A stretch of 61,240 nt of DNA from an uncultured Holophagaceae bacterium (GCA_903868115.1 CAIPUA010000177.1:1-61240), one strand, 5' to 3'. Numbered from the stretch's first letter, positions 9,369-21,008 are shown. Notes: generated from the letters alone by a model not told the origin. Translations and numbers: made by a program.

Positions 9369-10742
9369 ATGCCGTTCAGGGACGAGTGCGGGGTCTTCGG
9401 GGTTTTTCAGCAGCCGGAAGCCAGCCGTCAGACTTACCTGGGCCTGTACGCCTTGCAGCATCGCGGCCAGGAAGCCGCTGGCATCTGCAGTCGGGAAGGC
9501 CGCGAACTGACTCTGCACAAGGGCCAAGGCTATGTCGCGGATGTCTTCAGTGAAGCCGTGCTGGACCGCCTGAAGGGCGATGCGGCCATCGGCCACACCC
9601 GCTACTCCACCACCGGGGGCAATGTGGCCAGCGCCGCCCACCCCTTCCTGGTGCGCGGCCGCTTCGGGCAGGTGGCGCTCTGTCACAACGGCAACCTCAC
9701 CAACACCGAAGCGATCCGCGCCCGGCTCATCGCCGAGGGCCAGGTCTTCACGAGTCCCTCGGATTCCGAGGTGCTCCTCGCCCTCATCAACCGCGCCAAG
9801 GCCATTACGCTGGAGGATGCCGTTGTGGAAGCCCTTCAGCAGGCGGAGGGCGCGTTCTCTCTGCTGATCCTGGCGGAGGACCTCCTCATCGCTGCCCGGG
9901 ATCCTCGGGGCTTCCGGCCCCTGGCATTGGGGCGGCTGGACCAATCCTGGTTCTTTGCCAGCGAGACCACGGCCTTCGATCTGGTGAACGCGGAGTACCA
10001 GCGGGAGGTCCTGCCAGGCGAGATGGTCGTGATCGATTCGCAAGGCTTGCGCTCGCGCTTCATGCTCGCCAAGGAGGACCCGCGCCCCTGTGTCTTCGAG
10101 CATGTCTATTTCGCGCGGCCCGATTCCTTCGTCTTCAGCCGCAGCGTAATGGCCACTCGCCGCGCGATGGGGCGAGCCTTGGCCCGTCGGCATCCCGTGG
10201 CGGCCGATCTGGTGGTGCCTGTGCCCGACAGCGGCGTGCACGCGGCCCTGGGCTACGCCGAAGAGAGCGGTATCCCCTTCGATTTCGGGTTGGTCCGCAA
10301 CCATTATGTGGGCCGCACCTTCATCGAGCCCAAGCAATCCATCCGGTCCTTCGGCGTGAAGGTGAAACTGAATCCCTGCCGAGAGCTGCTGCGGGGCATG
10401 CGCGTGGTGCTCGTCGATGACAGCATCGTCCGGGGCACCACTTCCCGCAAGATCGTGCAAATGGTGCGGCAGGCGGGCGCGGCGGAGATTCATCTGCGCA
10501 TTTCCAGTCCGCCCACCACCCATTCCTGCTTCTACGGCATCGACACCCCCAACCGGGACCAACTCATCGCCGCCCAGAAGAGCATCCAGGAGATCGGCGA
10601 GTTCGTAGGTGCCGACAGTTTGGGCTACCTTACCGTGGAAGATCTCGAGGGCGCCATGCAGGACGCCGGCGGCGCGGGCTTCTGCTACGCCTGTTTCACG
10701 GGCCAGTACCCCGTTCATCCCGCGGCGAGCACTCAGGGATGA
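9369..10742 (+). CDS. purF: Amidophosphoribosyltransferase (first committed step of purine synthesis)
   Basis: Converts PRPP and glutamine to phosphoribosylamine. 457 residues. A short propeptide, MPFRDE, precedes Cys7, the glutaminase nucleophile (CGVFGVF). The glutaminase domain shows ALQHRGQEAAGI and IGHTRYSTTGG; the PRPP loop is VVLVDDSIVRGTT. Cysteines 241 (PRPC), 387 (THSC), 439 and 442 (CYAC) match the 4Fe-4S ligands of the Bacillus-type enzyme, so this is the cleaved, iron-sulfur form, which is oxygen-sensitive in the family. The stop overlaps the ATG of the next gene by four bases. No purine riboswitch is seen in the 108 bases upstream. Confidence 0.97.
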   Translation: MPFRDECGVFGVFQQPEASRQTYLGLYALQHRGQEAAGICSREGRELTLHKGQGYVADVFSEAVLDRLKGDAAIGHTRYSTTGGNVASAAHPFLVRGRFGQVALCHNGNLTNTEAIRARLIAEGQVFTSPSDSEVLLALINRAKAITLEDAVVEALQQAEGAFSLLILAEDLLIAARDPRGFRPLALGRLDQSWFFASETTAFDLVNAEYQREVLPGEMVVIDSQGLRSRFMLAKEDPRPCVFEHVYFARPDSFVFSRSVMATRRAMGRALARRHPVAADLVVPVPDSGVHAALGYAEESGIPFDFGLVRNHYVGRTFIEPKQSIRSFGVKVKLNPCRELLRGMRVVLVDDSIVRGTTSRKIVQMVRQAGAAEIHLRISSPPTTHSCFYGIDTPNRDQLIAAQKSIQEIGEFVGADSLGYLTVEDLEGAMQDAGGAGFCYACFTGQYPVHPAASTQG

Positions 10743-11089
10743 ACGCCGACTCCGCGGGGCCTAGCGGCCACCTCCAGGCCCGCTTCGAGGACGGACTGCG
10801 TTTCCTGGCGACGGCGTTGGCGCTCCAGGCCGATCAGCGGAGCGCCGCCGCCGCGGTCAGCGCCGCCTGCGATTCCGTGCAGTGCTTTCTCAAGATCTTC
10901 GCGGCCGCGGCCGCGCGCCATCTGCCCGATCCGCAAGGTGAACTGCTGCGCTTGCGCGACCAGTGCATCGCTCTGTTAACGCCACAGCAGGACGCGACGA
11001 ATGCGGTGGGCCATGCCATCGAGGCGGCAAGACTGTCGCGGGACCAAGCGGCGCGGCTGCTGCCGAGGTTAGGCGCTGTCCAAAAATAA
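10739..11089 (+). CDS. Small alpha-helical protein coupled to purF, unknown function
   Basis: 116 residues, Ala- and Leu-rich, all predicted helix (LRFLATALALQADQRSAAAA), no signal peptide, two cysteines. Its ATG lies inside the purF stop (ATGA), so it is probably made by translational coupling. The last codons and the stop lie inside the left arm of a strong terminator hairpin. I recognise no family. Overlap and GC-rich codon use favour a real gene. Confidence 0.65.
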   Translation: MNADSAGPSGHLQARFEDGLRFLATALALQADQRSAAAAVSAACDSVQCFLKIFAAAAARHLPDPQGELLRLRDQCIALLTPQQDATNAVGHAIEAARLSRDQAARLLPRLGAVQK

Positions 11090-11121
11090 CCAATCGTCCA
11101 GGTTGTTTTTGGACAGCGCCT
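11071..11121. terminator. Long bidirectional terminator hairpin
   Basis: Two 21-base arms (11071-11091 and 11101-11121) pair with a single G-U mismatch around a 9-base loop. The GC-rich outer stem AGGCGCTGTCC is closed by A/T tracts on the loop side. It lies between two convergent genes and includes the stop codon of the plus-strand gene (11087-11089). The inner A5/T5 pairs give either strand a U-rich stretch within the stem rather than after it. Confidence 0.7.
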
Positions 11122-11129
11122 CACGGTAA

Positions 11130-11564
11130 TCAGTAGTTTCCGCCCCCGAAGCCGAAGATGCGATTGACCACATTCCCGCCAGCAGTGGTGACCGAAGGAT
11201 CCATCCAGACTGGCATCGGGGGTGTTATCGGAAATGGGGGCTGCTGGGTGCCCGAGAACAGGCGCAGATGGCCGCGCAGCAGACTCATGGATGGCGGCAA
11301 TTTTGTGAGGAAGACGGGTGCGTCATCCTCGACCACGACAATCGCGCCGGGCATCTCCCGCAAGGCGACCTTGGAGGCCTGGGACAGAGAGAAGATAGCT
11401 GAGCGAGGCGCCATGCCTTTGATCACAGGCGCGGGCGGTCCGTAGACGGCCGCGATGGGTCCCGATGGATGGGGAGGAAGATCAGTCAAGATGAGCATGG
11501 TGCTTCCGTTCAACGAAAAGATGAGGCGGGAGCGCTCCGGGTTCCTGGAAGGATGTGAGAACAT
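11130..11564 (-). CDS. Small protein of unknown function, divergent from miaA
   Basis: 144 residues if it starts at 11564; MLILTDLPPHP at 11498 is an alternative start giving 122. The sequence reads as short beta strands (RLIFSLNGSTMLILTDLP, GAIVVVEDDAPVFLTKLPP) and ends in a Gly/Asn-rich tail, NRIFGFGGGNY. There is no signal peptide and I recognise no family. The longer start uses a CATG palindrome in which the miaA start lies on the other strand. A GGAGG is present 11 bases before the long start, slightly far. Moderate confidence that it is expressed. Confidence 0.5.
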   Translation of the reverse strand: MFSHPSRNPERSRLIFSLNGSTMLILTDLPPHPSGPIAAVYGPPAPVIKGMAPRSAIFSLSQASKVALREMPGAIVVVEDDAPVFLTKLPPSMSLLRGHLRLFSGTQQPPFPITPPMPVWMDPSVTTAGGNVVNRIFGFGGGNY

Positions 11565-12480
11565 GCCTTTTCGATCCTCCACACCCATGAAAACGCCCCT
11601 TTCCATCGCCATCCTCGGTCCCACGGCCTCCGGCAAGTCCTCCCTCGCGGTGGCGATGGCTCAGCGCATCGGCGGGGTTGTGGTCAACGGCGATCCCTTC
11701 CAGGCCTTCGAGGGACTGGCCATCGGCACCGGTCAGCCCTCCGAACCCGAGCAGGGAGGCGTGGCGCACCTGGGGTACGGCGTGCTGCCCCTTTCCACAT
11801 CGGCCAACCCTGTCGGCTTTGGCGCTCGGGTGCGACAGTCGTTGTCAGGAGTTGCCAACCCTGTGCTCGTAACGGGTTCGGGCTTGTATCTGCGGGGCAT
11901 CTGGAATCAGCTGAGCGAACTTCCCCCGGTGCCACAAGCGCTGGTTGATCGCGTTCGTGCCTGGGACATGGCGATCGGCCCGCAATCCTTGCACCGCTAC
12001 CTCAGGGCCGTGGATCCTCTTCGCGCGACCCAGCTTCATCCCAATGATCGCAGCCGTATCTGCCGAGCCTTGGCCTTGCATCTGACCACGGGCGGGCCCC
12101 CCTCCGAAAGGATGGACGGCGTGGTGCGCGGCGTGCCCGAAGGTTGGAAAGCCTTGCTGGTACTGCCTTCGCGGGAGGTTCTGAGGGAGCGTGTCGCCCG
12201 TCGGGTGGCGTCCATGATCGAGCAAGGATGGCCGGATGAGGTGCATCGCGCGATTTCCGCAGGTCACAAAGCGGACCTTCGCCGCCTGCGGCCCCTGGGC
12301 TACGAATACTGGCTCGACGGGGGCGATCTAGCCGTGATCCAGGCTCGCATCATTCAGGCGACCCAGGCCTATGCCAAGCGCCAGGTCACCTTTTTCCGCA
12401 ACCAGTGGCCGGAAATTCCGTTCTGGGATCCGGACCGGGAAGACCTGGATGCGGCGTTCAGGAAACTTGGCATTGTCTAG
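11563..12480 (+). CDS. miaA: tRNA dimethylallyltransferase MiaA
   Basis: Adds the dimethylallyl group to N6 of A37 in tRNAs reading UNN codons. About 305 residues, the usual size. P-loop GPTASGKSSLAVAMA; then GDPFQAFEGLAIGTGQPS, which replaces the common DSxQvYkxldIGTAKP; VLVTGSGLYLRGI; LHPNDRSRICRAL; and the end YAKRQVTFFRNQ. I choose ATG 11563 because AAGGA lies nine bases upstream; ATG 11587 (MKTPLSIAI) lacks a clear site. The substitutions in the substrate motif are mild and the rest is standard. Confidence 0.93.
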   Translation: MPFRSSTPMKTPLSIAILGPTASGKSSLAVAMAQRIGGVVVNGDPFQAFEGLAIGTGQPSEPEQGGVAHLGYGVLPLSTSANPVGFGARVRQSLSGVANPVLVTGSGLYLRGIWNQLSELPPVPQALVDRVRAWDMAIGPQSLHRYLRAVDPLRATQLHPNDRSRICRALALHLTTGGPPSERMDGVVRGVPEGWKALLVLPSREVLRERVARRVASMIEQGWPDEVHRAISAGHKADLRRLRPLGYEYWLDGGDLAVIQARIIQATQAYAKRQVTFFRNQWPEIPFWDPDREDLDAAFRKLGIV

Positions 12481-12817
12481 CTCGGTGCTGTGCTGTGGGT
12501 CCACACTACCGGAACGAACTTTCTTTGCTTCACGGAGAAAACGGAACCCGTGGCACACATGAACGGTGATGGACACGAATAGAGCAAGGGCAAGCGGGTT
12601 GGCCGGGGTCGCGGGTATTCCCTTCGTCCTTCATCGGTGTGCATCGGAGGCCGATTGTTTTTCCTGAATTCGTCGAAGGAGAAAAGATCATCGAGGTTCT
12701 TTCCCCGCACCCTCCGCGCCTTGCTTTTCTTTCTCATCTCAGCGCGGCTCTCGATACCTTCCGATTGGCTTGCGGCTGACGCCGCGCTGAGGTTCCAGGT
12801 CCAGTTCCTGGCTCTGA
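12481..12817. repeat. Non-coding gap with probable degenerate interspersed-repeat sequence
   Basis: 337 bases between miaA and plsC (convergent). Base composition is visibly less GC-rich than the neighbours and no frame looks protein-like. On the minus strand it contains stretches such as GATGCACACCGATGAAGG (near 12640) and TATTCGTGTCCATCACCG (near 12575). These resemble the 'GTGTCCATC / CACCGATG' phrases of dispersed intergenic repeats that I know from several bacterial genomes. Family membership is from memory and unverified. Confidence 0.4.
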
Positions 12818-13564
12818 TCACCCTGCAGTCTTGAGCCCCTGAATCAGTCTTGCAACTCGCTTCCGGACCTCTTCGATGAGGGTGTCCATGTCCGGGAATT
12901 CCGAAGGGTTGACGGGCTCACCGAAGACGGCGTTGAAGTGGCCCGGGCGCGGCACCCACTTGCCGGGTGGAAGCACGCCGAAGGCGCCCTCGATAGCCAT
13001 GGGGACGATGGGCACGCCCGCGTCCAGAGCGAGATTGAAGCCGCCCTTTTTGAAGATGCCCAGCTCTCCCGTACGGGTGCGGGTGCCTTCGGGGAAAATC
13101 ACCACATTCTTGCCGCCACGAATCAGTATCGCCGCGCGCTTAAGCCCCGCGATGGCCGTCTCGCGGTTCTTGCGATCGATGAAGATCATGCCCGCGGCCC
13201 AGGCGGCCCAGCCGATGCCGGGCATCCAGCGCACCTCCTTCTTGGCGATGTAGACCGCCGGGATGGGGATGGCCGTCACCAGGAAGGGTGAATCCAACAG
13301 GCTCTCGTGGTTGCACATGAAAACGACAGGCTGTTTTTCGGTGCGAATGGCCTCTGGGATCTGCGGCCAGCCCTCGACGCGCCACTTCACGCCGCAGAGG
13401 GCGAACTGCTGGCGAGTCCACAACTTTCCAATACCAAAGAAGGAACGGCGAGGGCCAATGATGGGCGCGGCCAGGCAGCAAAGGGTGCAGATGAGGGCCG
13501 CGCTCAGGAACCCCCAGGCCCCCATGAGGACCATCCAGATCCGGTTGCTGCGCCAGTCGCTCAC
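12818..13564 (-). CDS. plsC: 1-acyl-sn-glycerol-3-phosphate acyltransferase
   Basis: Makes phosphatidic acid by acylating lysophosphatidic acid. 248 residues. A membrane segment at residues about 12-35 (MVLMGAWGFLSAALICTL) is followed by the acyltransferase motifs CNHESLLDSPF (HX4D), VYIAKKEVRWMPGIGW, FIDRKNR, IFPEGTRTR and a final GVPIVPMAI. These are the four blocks of the PlsC family in the normal order and spacing. It is a stand-alone gene, convergent with miaA and divergent from mqo. Confidence 0.94.
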   Translation of the reverse strand: MSDWRSNRIWMVLMGAWGFLSAALICTLCCLAAPIIGPRRSFFGIGKLWTRQQFALCGVKWRVEGWPQIPEAIRTEKQPVVFMCNHESLLDSPFLVTAIPIPAVYIAKKEVRWMPGIGWAAWAAGMIFIDRKNRETAIAGLKRAAILIRGGKNVVIFPEGTRTRTGELGIFKKGGFNLALDAGVPIVPMAIEGAFGVLPPGKWVPRPGHFNAVFGEPVNPSEFPDMDTLIEEVRKRVARLIQGLKTAG

Positions 13565-13712
13565 AGTGCCTCCCGCCTCTCATTGAAGCCTGGAAGTGTC
13601 CCAATACCAAGCACCAGGCTGACGATCTCCTGCTCTGGTGGCTGGGTCCTTGTTATTCTTGATTCTACACAGGGCAAGCCCAGGCATTTGCTTGGCATCG
13701 GAGGGAGGGGTG

Positions 13713-15218
13713 ATGGCGTCGACGCTAGCGGATAGCGAGGTGGATGTCGTTCTCGTTGGCGCGGGGATCGTGAGTGCCACCTTGGCTACGCTGCTGAACG
13801 AACTCCTGCCGGGACTGAGCATCCAGGTCTTCGAACAACTCGAGGATGTGGCCCTGGAAAGCTCCCAGGCGATGAACAACGCCGGAACGGGCCACGCCGC
13901 CAACTGCGAGCTGAACTACACGCCCGAAAAGGCCGACGGGAGCGTGGATATCGCGAAGGCCCTGGCCATCAACGAGGCCTTCGAGGTCTCGCTCCAGTTC
14001 TGGGCGCACCTAGTCGAGAAGGGTAGCCTTCCGGCTCCCACGGCCTTCATCACACCCGTGCCCCACCTCAGCTTCGTGTGGGGCGAACAGAATGTGCGCT
14101 TCCTGCGCGCTCGCCAGACCCAACTCAGCGCCCACCCGATGTTCCAGGACATGCGGCTCTCGGGGGACACGGCGGAACTGGCGGAATGGATGCCCCTCGT
14201 GATGAACGGCCGAGAGTCCGGGACCCCGCAGGTGGCCACTCGGGTGGAGCGCGGCACCGATCTCAATTTCGGCGTCCTCGCCCGGGAGATGTTTTCGGGC
14301 TTGAAAGCCCGCGCCGATTTCAGCCTATATCTCCGGCACGAGGTCCAGGATTTGACGAAGGATTCGCAGGGACGGTGGCGCGTCCTCGTAAAGGATCTGA
14401 CGGGGGGCGGCATTCGGGAAGTGCGCGCCAAATTCGTGTTCATCGGCGCCGGCGGCGGCGCGCTACCCCTGGTGCTCAAGTCGGGCATTCCCGAAGGCCA
14501 CGGCTACGGCGGTTTTCCGGTCAGTGGGCAATGGCTGGTGTGTTCCAATCCCGAGGTCATCACCCAGCACCAGGCCAAGGTCTACGGCAAGGCCTCCGTG
14601 GGCGCACCGCCCATGTCCGTGCCCCACCTCGATACCCGGATGATCGAGGGCACACGGGCGTTGCTTTTTGGTCCCTTCGCCGGCTTTACCACCAAATATC
14701 TGAAGCACGGGTCCTTCCTGGATATGCCGAAGGCCCTCCGCCTGCATAATCTGTGGCCCATGGCTGCCGCGGGTTGGCACAACCTGGACCTGACCCGCTA
14801 CCTGATCGGCGAGGTGCTTCAGTCCCCGGAAAAGCGCATGGAGGCCCTGCGTGAATTCATACCCGAGGCCCGCACCGAGGATTGGAACCTGGAAATCGCC
14901 GGACAGCGGGTGCAGATCATCAAACAGGACCCGAAGCTGGGCGGCAAACTGGAATTCGGAACGGAACTGGTGACCGCCGCGGACGGCTCCCTGGCGGCAC
15001 TCATGGGTGCTTCCCCCGGCGCTTCCACTGCCGCCGCCACCATGATCTATCTCATCCATCGCTGCTTCCCCGACCAGATCAAGGCCGAGGCCGGCCAGGA
15101 AACCCTGCAACGCATGATCCCCTCCTACGGCCACTCTCTGGTAAAGGAACCCGGACTCTTGCGGAGCGTGCGGGAACGGGTGAACCGAGTTCTGGGTCTC
15201 AGCGATCGAGACGCTTGA
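13713..15218 (+). CDS. mqo: Malate:quinone oxidoreductase
   Basis: FAD enzyme of the inner membrane face that oxidises malate to oxaloacetate and passes electrons to the quinone pool. 501 residues from ATG 13713, which follows GGAGGGAGGGG. It starts with the FAD-binding strand VDVVLVGAGIVSATLATLL, then NNAGTGHAANCELNYTP and LNFGVLAREM, all typical of Mqo, and ends in a family-like C-terminus (GASPGASTAAATMIYLI). It supplies the quinol used by the bc-cbb3 cluster at 24-36 kb. Monocistronic by spacing. Confidence 0.96.
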   Translation: MASTLADSEVDVVLVGAGIVSATLATLLNELLPGLSIQVFEQLEDVALESSQAMNNAGTGHAANCELNYTPEKADGSVDIAKALAINEAFEVSLQFWAHLVEKGSLPAPTAFITPVPHLSFVWGEQNVRFLRARQTQLSAHPMFQDMRLSGDTAELAEWMPLVMNGRESGTPQVATRVERGTDLNFGVLAREMFSGLKARADFSLYLRHEVQDLTKDSQGRWRVLVKDLTGGGIREVRAKFVFIGAGGGALPLVLKSGIPEGHGYGGFPVSGQWLVCSNPEVITQHQAKVYGKASVGAPPMSVPHLDTRMIEGTRALLFGPFAGFTTKYLKHGSFLDMPKALRLHNLWPMAAAGWHNLDLTRYLIGEVLQSPEKRMEALREFIPEARTEDWNLEIAGQRVQIIKQDPKLGGKLEFGTELVTAADGSLAALMGASPGASTAAATMIYLIHRCFPDQIKAEAGQETLQRMIPSYGHSLVKEPGLLRSVRERVNRVLGLSDRDA

Positions 15219-15259
15219 GAGCGATGATCAGGAATTCGGCGGGGCTTGGCAGGAGGGCT

Positions 15260-15310
15260 GAATCTGCAATAACGTTCTGACCTTCCTTCGAAAGAAGGAA
15301 ATGCAGATTC
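15260..15310. terminator. Nested hairpin between convergent genes
   Basis: An outer perfect 9-bp stem (GAATCTGCA at 15260-15268 with its complement at 15302-15310) encloses a perfect 7-bp stem (15283-15289 with 15294-15300) capped by a GAAA tetraloop. It lies between mqo (plus) and the DUF4388 gene (minus). No U-run follows on either strand, so termination is a guess. Confidence 0.45.
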
Positions 15311-15318
15311 GTGGTGGT

Positions 15319-16947
15319 TTACTGTCCATCACCGGAATCCGAGCGGAATTTGCCAAAGAGGCCCATCTTGGAGGGCTTGGCGCGGGGAGCGAGATTCGGC
15401 GTTTCATTGAGATCCATGCCAGGCGGGATGGCCACCGAGGGATCCAATTCCAGGGCCCTCCGGAAACATGCCACCGCATCGGACTCGCAGCCCGTCCGGT
15501 GGTAGATCTCGCCCATGGTGGTCCAGGGTTTTGTCTCCCGGGTGCGGATCCGGGATGCATTCTGGAGGGCATGGATGGCGCGGGTAGACCAGGTGAGCTT
15601 GGTCATTCTCAGTTGGCCGAGCATCAGCCACGGTTCGTAGGCGGCGTCGCCGTCAGGCTGTAGCTGGACAGCCTGCTCCAGGGTAATGACCGCCTCCAGC
15701 GTGCGGCCCAGCCTCACCTGACGACAGGCCCGATCAAACAGCTGCCGGCATTCGACCAGCGCCTGGGGCTTTGGTGGGTCTGGGATGCCCTTGCGGTCCG
15801 GGTCCAGTTCAATGAAACGGGGCTGGCTGGTGATGTCAAGTTGGGGACGGAGTTGAAGCTGTGGCTCGCGCGGCGGGATGCTGTCTGGAGGCGGCAAGGG
15901 CTGTGATCGGGGTTGGGGCCGGGCCCCGCACGGCGGCATGTCGTCTGGTCGTGGCACCGACTGGGATCGGGGTTGCGGGCGGGGCCCGCAGGGCGGCATA
16001 TCGTCTGGTCGTGGCCGCAGTCGGATTGTTTGTGGCGCCGGGCTTCCCTCCGGGTCCTGATCCGGATCGATGAATTCGGGCTCACTGTGGCTGTTGAGTT
16101 GAGTCAGATCGCAAGGGGTTGCCGGGACACGCTGCTTCGGAGGCCCGAAAGGCATGCTCGGCGGCGGCATGATCAAGGGCAGGAGCGGCGTCGGCTGGAC
16201 TGGGCTGGGTGCGGAAACCCTGGCCACGGAGGGCAGCTTGCCGCTGGACAGCACCAAGGCTCCGAGGGCCCAGAGGGTGACGATGAATCGGCCCGCATCG
16301 TCTTCGTCGAGGCTGCTGAGAAAACGAAAGCCTTCGAAGCCGATGGGGTCGGTGGTGAGAAAGGAAAGGGCGTAGGCGGTGGTGGGGGTGAGGGGCAGAT
16401 CGCTGAGGTGGTCCACCAGATCGCGCCGGCCTTCCCATTTCCAGGTGGTTTCGGTTTTCAGAATCGTCAACAGATCCATCAGATAGTTGGATGTCTGGAA
16501 GGTGCGCCAGATAAAATGCCGGTGCTGCAGCTTGAAGTGGAGATCCTGGCTCAGCAGGCGCTCCAAGGAGTCGGCGTTCCAGGTCCAGTGGAGGATCGGA
16601 TGCTCGAGGGCGTGGATCATGATCTGTTCTTGGAGGCACTGGAGATGGTGGTCCCGTGCTTCAAGGCTCATCATTCCCCACTGGATGATCTTTTCGCCGA
16701 GGCGGTAGCCCTCGTCATTGGCCAGCAGTTCGTTGAGCGTCGAGAGATCGAGGATGTCCTGGCGGAGGAGGTAGCTGCCAAACTGCTCACCTACCGCATC
16801 GCTCTTGAGGTAGATCAGTTCACCCTCGAGGAAGTAGAACCTTCGCGCACCGTCATTCTGTTCCAGAACGAGTTCACCATCTCCGGTCTCTTGCCGAATG
16901 ATGCCCAGGAGGATCGGCAGATTCTTGCGAGGAACAGCCTCTCCCAC
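15319..16947 (-). CDS. DUF4388 (PATAN-type) and TPR protein with Pro/Arg repeat linker
   Basis: 542 residues, no signal peptide. Residues 1-110 look like a DUF4388 domain (ILLGIIRQETGDGELVLEQ, RRFYFLEGELIYLKSDAVGE), a module found next to two-component and motility proteins. A helical middle follows, then a Pro-rich linker at about 255-400 that contains three 20-residue units (RPDDMPPCG...). The C-terminus has TPR-like helices (GRTLEAVITLEQAVQLQPDG, GCESDAVACFRRALELDP). It may be a scaffold or signalling protein; the function is not established. It is transcribed away from ppdK and starts after a 174-base gap. Confidence 0.8.
   Translation of the reverse strand: MGEAVPRKNLPILLGIIRQETGDGELVLEQNDGARRFYFLEGELIYLKSDAVGEQFGSYLLRQDILDLSTLNELLANDEGYRLGEKIIQWGMMSLEARDHHLQCLQEQIMIHALEHPILHWTWNADSLERLLSQDLHFKLQHRHFIWRTFQTSNYLMDLLTILKTETTWKWEGRRDLVDHLSDLPLTPTTAYALSFLTTDPIGFEGFRFLSSLDEDDAGRFIVTLWALGALVLSSGKLPSVARVSAPSPVQPTPLLPLIMPPPSMPFGPPKQRVPATPCDLTQLNSHSEPEFIDPDQDPEGSPAPQTIRLRPRPDDMPPCGPRPQPRSQSVPRPDDMPPCGARPQPRSQPLPPPDSIPPREPQLQLRPQLDITSQPRFIELDPDRKGIPDPPKPQALVECRQLFDRACRQVRLGRTLEAVITLEQAVQLQPDGDAAYEPWLMLGQLRMTKLTWSTRAIHALQNASRIRTRETKPWTTMGEIYHRTGCESDAVACFRRALELDPSVAIPPGMDLNETPNLAPRAKPSKMGLFGKFRSDSGDGQ
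15841..16020 (-). repeat. Three 60-base tandem units in the DUF4388 gene
   Basis: The triplet for the Met/Ile of the unit recurs at 15997, 15937 and 15877, exactly 60 bases apart. The first two units encode RPDDMPPCGxRPQPRSQ; the third is degenerate (PPDSIPPREPQLQLRPQ). The repeat keeps the frame and extends the Pro/Arg linker. Confidence 0.85.
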
Positions 16948-17061
16948 GAAACCTCCAGTGAAGCGCGCTCAGAATTAATACCATTCTACCCTGCGAATTA
17001 CCGTTGTCCGGCTCTCGCACTTTCTGAAGTGCGTTGCGAATCCCGCCCCTTCCCGCACGAA

Positions 17062-17081
17062 GGCCCGCCTTACGGCGGGCC
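17062..17081 (-). terminator. Hairpin downstream of ppdK
   Basis: A perfect 8-bp GC stem, GGCCCGCC/GGCGGGCC, around TTAC, about 40 bases after the ppdK stop. The T-rich side (CTTTTGCTCTT) lies on the plus strand, so on the ppdK strand the U-tract is weak. Confidence 0.6.
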
Positions 17082-17121
17082 CTTTTGCTCTTAACATTCA
17101 AAGTCCGGAACGGATTTTGAT

Positions 17122-19845
<2,724 letters not shown>

Positions 19846-20049
19846 AGGGACTCCTCAAAGAAAGAAAACCCCCAAGCATACCGGGAACATCGCTCTTTTC
19901 GGAGGGGCAATACCCGCAGCCAGTCGAGATTTTTTTCCTTCCATCGCATTTCTGGCGAGGCTGAGAAGGTGAGCAATACATCACAATTGCTTCCAAGTGA
20001 ACTGTGAGATAATTATGGGTTCGCGTCGGGAGACGCCCAGGGAGCCAAC

Positions 20050-20997
20050 ATGGCCAGATCCGTTCGACCGGTGCCGCAGCGTACCGATGAGAAGCACAAG
20101 CCCGGCAAGGGCACCGCGAGTGAAGTCCAAAGGACGAAGGCCCCGGCCCCTCTTTCCGAGCACAGGCCGGCCCGTACCACGGCCAAGCCCTCCCGGCCTG
20201 CGGGTAGGCCCGTCGGGGCCAAACCTCCGCGCCCGGGAGCCGCTGCCCGAAAGGCGACACCGAGGCCCAAGCAGCCTGCGTCTGCCCCAGGCCTTGAGCG
20301 CCTCCAGAAGATCCTCGCCCATGCCGGGGTGGCGAGCCGCCGGGCCTGCGAAGAGTTGATGCTCGAGGGGCGAGTGCAGGTGAACGGGGTGACAATCACC
20401 GAACTCGGCGCCAAGGCCGACCCTCGGCGGGACTCCATTACCCTGAACCTGCAGCCCATCCAGAAAGAGGCGCCCGTCTACATTCTGGTCAACAAGCCCA
20501 AGGGCTATGTGACGACCGTGAAGGACGATCAGGGGCGCCCCACCGTGATGGCCTTGCTCGCCGGCGTGGAGGCTCGGGTCTACCCGGTGGGCCGCCTCGA
20601 TTTCAATTCCGAAGGCCTGCTCTTAATGACCAACGACGGGGAGATGGCCCAGCGCCTCGCCAATCCGGAAAACCACATTCCGAAGATCTATCTGGTGAAG
20701 GTCCATCGCAATCCTCGGCCGGAGACCCTGGATGAGATGCGAGAAGGCTTCCGGTTGGACGGGCGCAGACTCAAGCCTTGCGGCATCGAACTCTTCGACA
20801 AGCAGGACAACCCCTGGCTCAAGGTGACCCTCATCGAAGGCAAGAATCAGCAGATCCGCAAGATGTTCGCCGCCGTGGGCCATCCCGTCCACAAGCTGCG
20901 CCGCATCCAGTTCGGGCCCCTGGACGATCCCTTCCTGAAGCCCGGTGAATGGCGCTACCTGAATCCCCAGGAACTGGCGGCCCTGAAGAGCCTGTAA
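20050..20997 (+). CDS. RsuA/RluB-family pseudouridine synthase with long basic N-terminal tail
   Basis: Isomerises uridine in rRNA. 315 residues. Residues 1-80 are a low-complexity Lys/Arg/Pro/Ala tail; an S4 RNA-binding domain follows (LERLQKILAHAGVASRRACE), then the catalytic domain with GRLDFNSEGLLLMTNDG (catalytic Asp184) and KVTLIEGKNQQIRKMFAAVG. Domain pattern and sequence favour a RluB (23S U2605-type) role, though RsuA/RluE cannot be excluded. ATG 20050 follows GGGAG. A second synthase with a similar tail, at the other end, lies at 43934. Confidence 0.92.
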   Translation: MARSVRPVPQRTDEKHKPGKGTASEVQRTKAPAPLSEHRPARTTAKPSRPAGRPVGAKPPRPGAAARKATPRPKQPASAPGLERLQKILAHAGVASRRACEELMLEGRVQVNGVTITELGAKADPRRDSITLNLQPIQKEAPVYILVNKPKGYVTTVKDDQGRPTVMALLAGVEARVYPVGRLDFNSEGLLLMTNDGEMAQRLANPENHIPKIYLVKVHRNPRPETLDEMREGFRLDGRRLKPCGIELFDKQDNPWLKVTLIEGKNQQIRKMFAAVGHPVHKLRRIQFGPLDDPFLKPGEWRYLNPQELAALKSL

Positions 20998-21008
20998 CGG
21001 AGTCGACC

